Positions 13,441 through 14,715 of a stretch of 14,715 nucleotides of DNA are shown in pieces (the stretch's first letter is position 1; each line of letters opens with the position of its first letter). This stretch comes from Chloroflexota bacterium (GTDB taxonomy: Bacteria; Chloroflexota; Anaerolineae; Caldilineales; Caldilineaceae). The stretch lies in contig QEUY01000150.1 of NCBI GenBank assembly GCA_003577365.1, forward strand, positions 1 to 14,715, read 5' to 3'. The notes under the pieces are model-generated. The model was not told the origin of the DNA. It did not search any database and saw nothing but the letters and a program-made list of their open reading frames with translations. Position numbers and translations under genes: made by a program.

Positions 13441-13460
13441 GATCTGCGGGCGATCTGCGG
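13441..13460. repeat. GATCTGCGG direct repeat with 11-bp period
   Basis: GATCTGCGG occurs at 13441-13449 and again at 13452-13460 on the plus strand, so equivalent bases lie 11 bp apart, close to one helical turn. An AGATCG at 13475-13480 is the inverse of CGATCT at 13451-13456. All are in the leader between the amidohydrolase gene and the BMP lipoprotein gene. Possible regulator site; no regulator is encoded nearby. Confidence 0.5.
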
Positions 13461-13516
13461 TCGAACGGGTCTGTAGATCGCGCCGAAATTTGGACAAGCG
13501 AAACGATGCAGAGGGG

Positions 13517-13530
13517 AGCTGCGCGCAGCT
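13517..13530. promoter_or_regulatory. Perfect 14-bp palindrome, candidate operator of the importer
   Basis: AGCTGCGCGCAGCT is its own reverse complement. It lies about 20-30 bases downstream of the start expected from the extended -10 site at 13556-13564, the usual place for a repressor site that blocks elongation or initiation. It could also form a short hairpin in the RNA, but without a loop it would need to open at the centre. Confidence 0.5.
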
Positions 13531-13555
13531 GATTAGGTTGCCTGTTGTCGAATCG

Positions 13556-13564
13556 ATTGTAGCA
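13556..13564 (-). promoter_or_regulatory. Candidate extended -10 promoter for the BMP importer
   Basis: On the minus strand the bases read TGC followed by TACAAT (13561-13556), an extended -10 with five of six consensus bases. No good -35 box is present (TTTCGC at 17-base spacing), which is common for extended -10 promoters. The site lies 28 bases after the amidohydrolase stop codon (13592-13594) and would give a leader of about 200 nt ahead of the lipoprotein ATG at 13345. Confidence 0.5.
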
Positions 13565-13591
13565 TAGGTTGGGGCGCGGCGAAAGCGTATC

Positions 13592-14455
13592 CTACTCTTT
13601 AGGCAGCCGGTAAAAGGCGACGGCGTTGTCGTGGAAGAGCGCACGCAGTTCGCTTTCAGAGCAGCCCTGCACCGCCCATTGCAGCGTCTCCACCCAACGC
13701 GGGTACTCGGTCGCCTGGTAGGCGACCGGCCAGTCACCGCCGTACATCACGCGGTCAAAGCCAAAGCAGTCGATCACATGGTCGATGTAGGGTTTGAGGT
13801 CGTCGCGCGTCCAGTGCTGGTGATCGGCTTCGGTGACCAGCCCAGAGACCTTGCACCACACATTGGGGAACGCGGAGAGCTGCTTGAGGTCACCTTTCCA
13901 GGGTTCGAACAATTGGTGCTTGATATCGGGTTTGCCGATGTGATCCAAAATGAACGAGACGTTGGGGCACTGCCGCACCAGCTTGATCGTGTTTGCCATC
14001 TGGGGGTGGGCAATGCAGATGTCAAAGCTGAGGCCATAATCCGCCAGCGCCTGCACCCCCTGCACAAAGTCTGGGCGCAGACAGAATTCGATATCCGGCT
14101 CAAACTGGATGATGCGCCGGATGCCCTTGACGAGCGGGTTGGCCGCCAATTGCTCCAGGTCGGGCCGTGCCGCGTCGCCCTTCTCCAGCGGCGCCCAGGA
14201 CACCAGGCCTTGGATGCGGGCATCCTGCGTCTGCGCCAGCATCGTCACCCACTCGGCCTCCTGCATGAACTGCGCCGGGTCCACCTCACACTGCAAGAAG
14301 ACCATCTTTTCCACCTGGACCGGCCCTGTGGCGCGGTTGTAGTCCTCCAACAGATAGGGCCGGTTGAGCAGTTGGTTACCGGCCAACCAGGGATAGTTCA
14401 GATAGCGGGTGTCCCACAGATGCAGATGCGTATCGACGATCGGAAACGGAATCAT
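13592..14455 (-). CDS. TIM-barrel metal-dependent hydrolase, amidohydrolase 2 family (COG3618)
   Basis: The ATG at 14455 gives 287 residues; AAAGGAG (14467-14461) lies 5 nt upstream and is the best ribosome site in the window, which decides the start. The metal-site pattern of the amidohydrolase superfamily is visible: 'VDTHLHLWD' (7-15) with the HxH pair His10/His12, 'VKGIRR' (109-114), His150 in 'CIAHP', 'LDHIGKP' (170-176) and 'YGGDWPV' (238-244) with Asp241. These match the COG3618 group, which includes L-fuconolactonase and other lactone hydrolases; the reaction would be cytosolic opening of a lactone or amide ring. No signal peptide is seen. It begins 16 nt after the stop of the upstream partial gene, so the two share an operon. 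Whether it works on the solute taken up by the downstream BMP importer is unknown. The exact substrate cannot be read from sequence. Confidence 0.9.
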   Translation of the reverse strand: MIPFPIVDTHLHLWDTRYLNYPWLAGNQLLNRPYLLEDYNRATGPVQVEKMVFLQCEVDPAQFMQEAEWVTMLAQTQDARIQGLVSWAPLEKGDAARPDLEQLAANPLVKGIRRIIQFEPDIEFCLRPDFVQGVQALADYGLSFDICIAHPQMANTIKLVRQCPNVSFILDHIGKPDIKHQLFEPWKGDLKQLSAFPNVWCKVSGLVTEADHQHWTRDDLKPYIDHVIDCFGFDRVMYGGDWPVAYQATEYPRWVETLQWAVQGCSESELRALFHDNAVAFYRLPKE

Positions 14456-14471
14456 GGTCGCTCCTTTTCTG

Positions 14472-14715
14472 TCATGGAATGGGAATTTGAACCGGGTCGG
14501 CCAGGGCTGCCAGATCGGCGGCCCGATAGAAGGCCAGCAGCAGCGTGGCATTGGCGGGCAGCGGCGCATCGAGCGCCAGCGTGTGCTCGACCACCAGAAG
14601 ATCGCCCGGCTTCCACAGCGAGGAAGGGTAATAGTCGCCGCCGGGCGGAAAATCATCCTGCGCCAGCTTTGTCCCGGCAGCGCCGAGCAGTTGTGCCGTG
14701 GCGGTGTAGTCGTCG
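14472..14715 (-). CDS. C-terminal fragment, beta-sandwich-like tail of an unidentified (possibly glycosyltransferase) protein
   Basis: Only the last 80 residues are inside the window; the gene starts beyond the right edge and stops with TGA at 14474-14472. The piece reads 'DDYTATAQLLGAAGTKLAQ' and then a 'PGGDYYPSSLWKPGDLLVVEH' stretch, ends 'PVQIPIP', and has alternating hydrophobic strands without membrane helices. The pattern (Y..T.QL.G..G..LAQ.D..PGG...P..LW.PGD) resembles the C-terminal extracellular domain that I recall from large Chloroflexota membrane glycosyltransferases and related surface proteins. That link is from memory and modest. The spacing of 16 nt to the amidohydrolase ATG suggests one operon. 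The reading frame is clear from its continuity to the edge and the strong ribosome site right after its stop. Confidence 0.65.
   Translation of the reverse strand, partial: DDYTATAQLLGAAGTKLAQDDFPPGGDYYPSSLWKPGDLLVVEHTLALDAPLPANATLLLAFYRAADLAALADPVQIPIP

Noticed and set aside
13399..13556. Long-range inverted repeat TCGATTCG (13399-13406) / CGAATCGA (13549-13556)
   Set aside because: One 8-base match within about 250 bases is near what chance gives, and the stem would be very remote.
13346..13591. Riboswitch (for example purine type) in the BMP importer leader
   Set aside because: The length would suit one, but I could not lay out the conserved three-way junction or core bases of a known class.
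1..14715. CRISPR array, tRNA, insertion sequence or phage elements
   Set aside because: No regularly spaced repeats, no cloverleaf-like segments, no transposase or integrase frames found by reading both strands.

Overview
The window is GC-rich and every gene I can support lies on the minus strand, so transcription runs from the right end towards the left. The wide high-GC antisense open frames are shadows. The composition suggests a Chloroflexota bacterium, probably of the Caldilinea/Anaerolineae type. The grounds are an Ala/Pro/Glu linker behind the lipobox of the solute-binding lipoprotein, secreted CARDB and beta-propeller proteins, and FLPV/YFPV motifs in secreted proteins. This assignment is an inference from protein style, not a database match.

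Right part (14715 to about 8210): the C-terminal end of a protein with a beta-sandwich-like tail is followed 16 nt later by a COG3618 TIM-barrel amidohydrolase. An extended -10 promoter-like site and a leader of about 200 nt come next, and then a complete BMP-family (purine/nucleoside-type) ABC importer: lipoprotein, intrinsic rho-independent terminator, double-domain ATPase and two permeases. The ATPase and first permease overlap by ATGA. The permease genes are separated by a 31-nt gap made largely of a short tandem repeat.

Middle (8195 to 5020): 14 nt after the second permease starts a small integral-membrane DUF457/YdjM-like putative metal hydrolase, then a 12-helix polysaccharide flippase with a GTG start. 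A promoter-like site with a perfect TATAAT precedes a GT4 glycosyltransferase.

Left part (4962 to 1): a secreted seven-repeat beta-propeller (virginiamycin B lyase-like fold), two secreted clan GH-A glycoside hydrolases (one with a C-terminal CARDB domain), and, behind its own promoter-like site, the N-terminal part of an ABC-2 polysaccharide-export permease that leaves the window.

The left two thirds therefore look like a cell-surface polysaccharide locus that combines flippase, glycosyltransferase, exporter permease and two secreted GH-A enzymes. This recalls the genetic association of the PslG glycosidase with Psl synthesis, and it is the best candidate here for an undescribed system. No tRNA, rRNA, CRISPR array, insertion sequence or attachment site was seen. 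No gene-free stretch exceeds 300 bases; the two longest (13346-13591 and 11804-12043) are described through their regulatory-looking elements.
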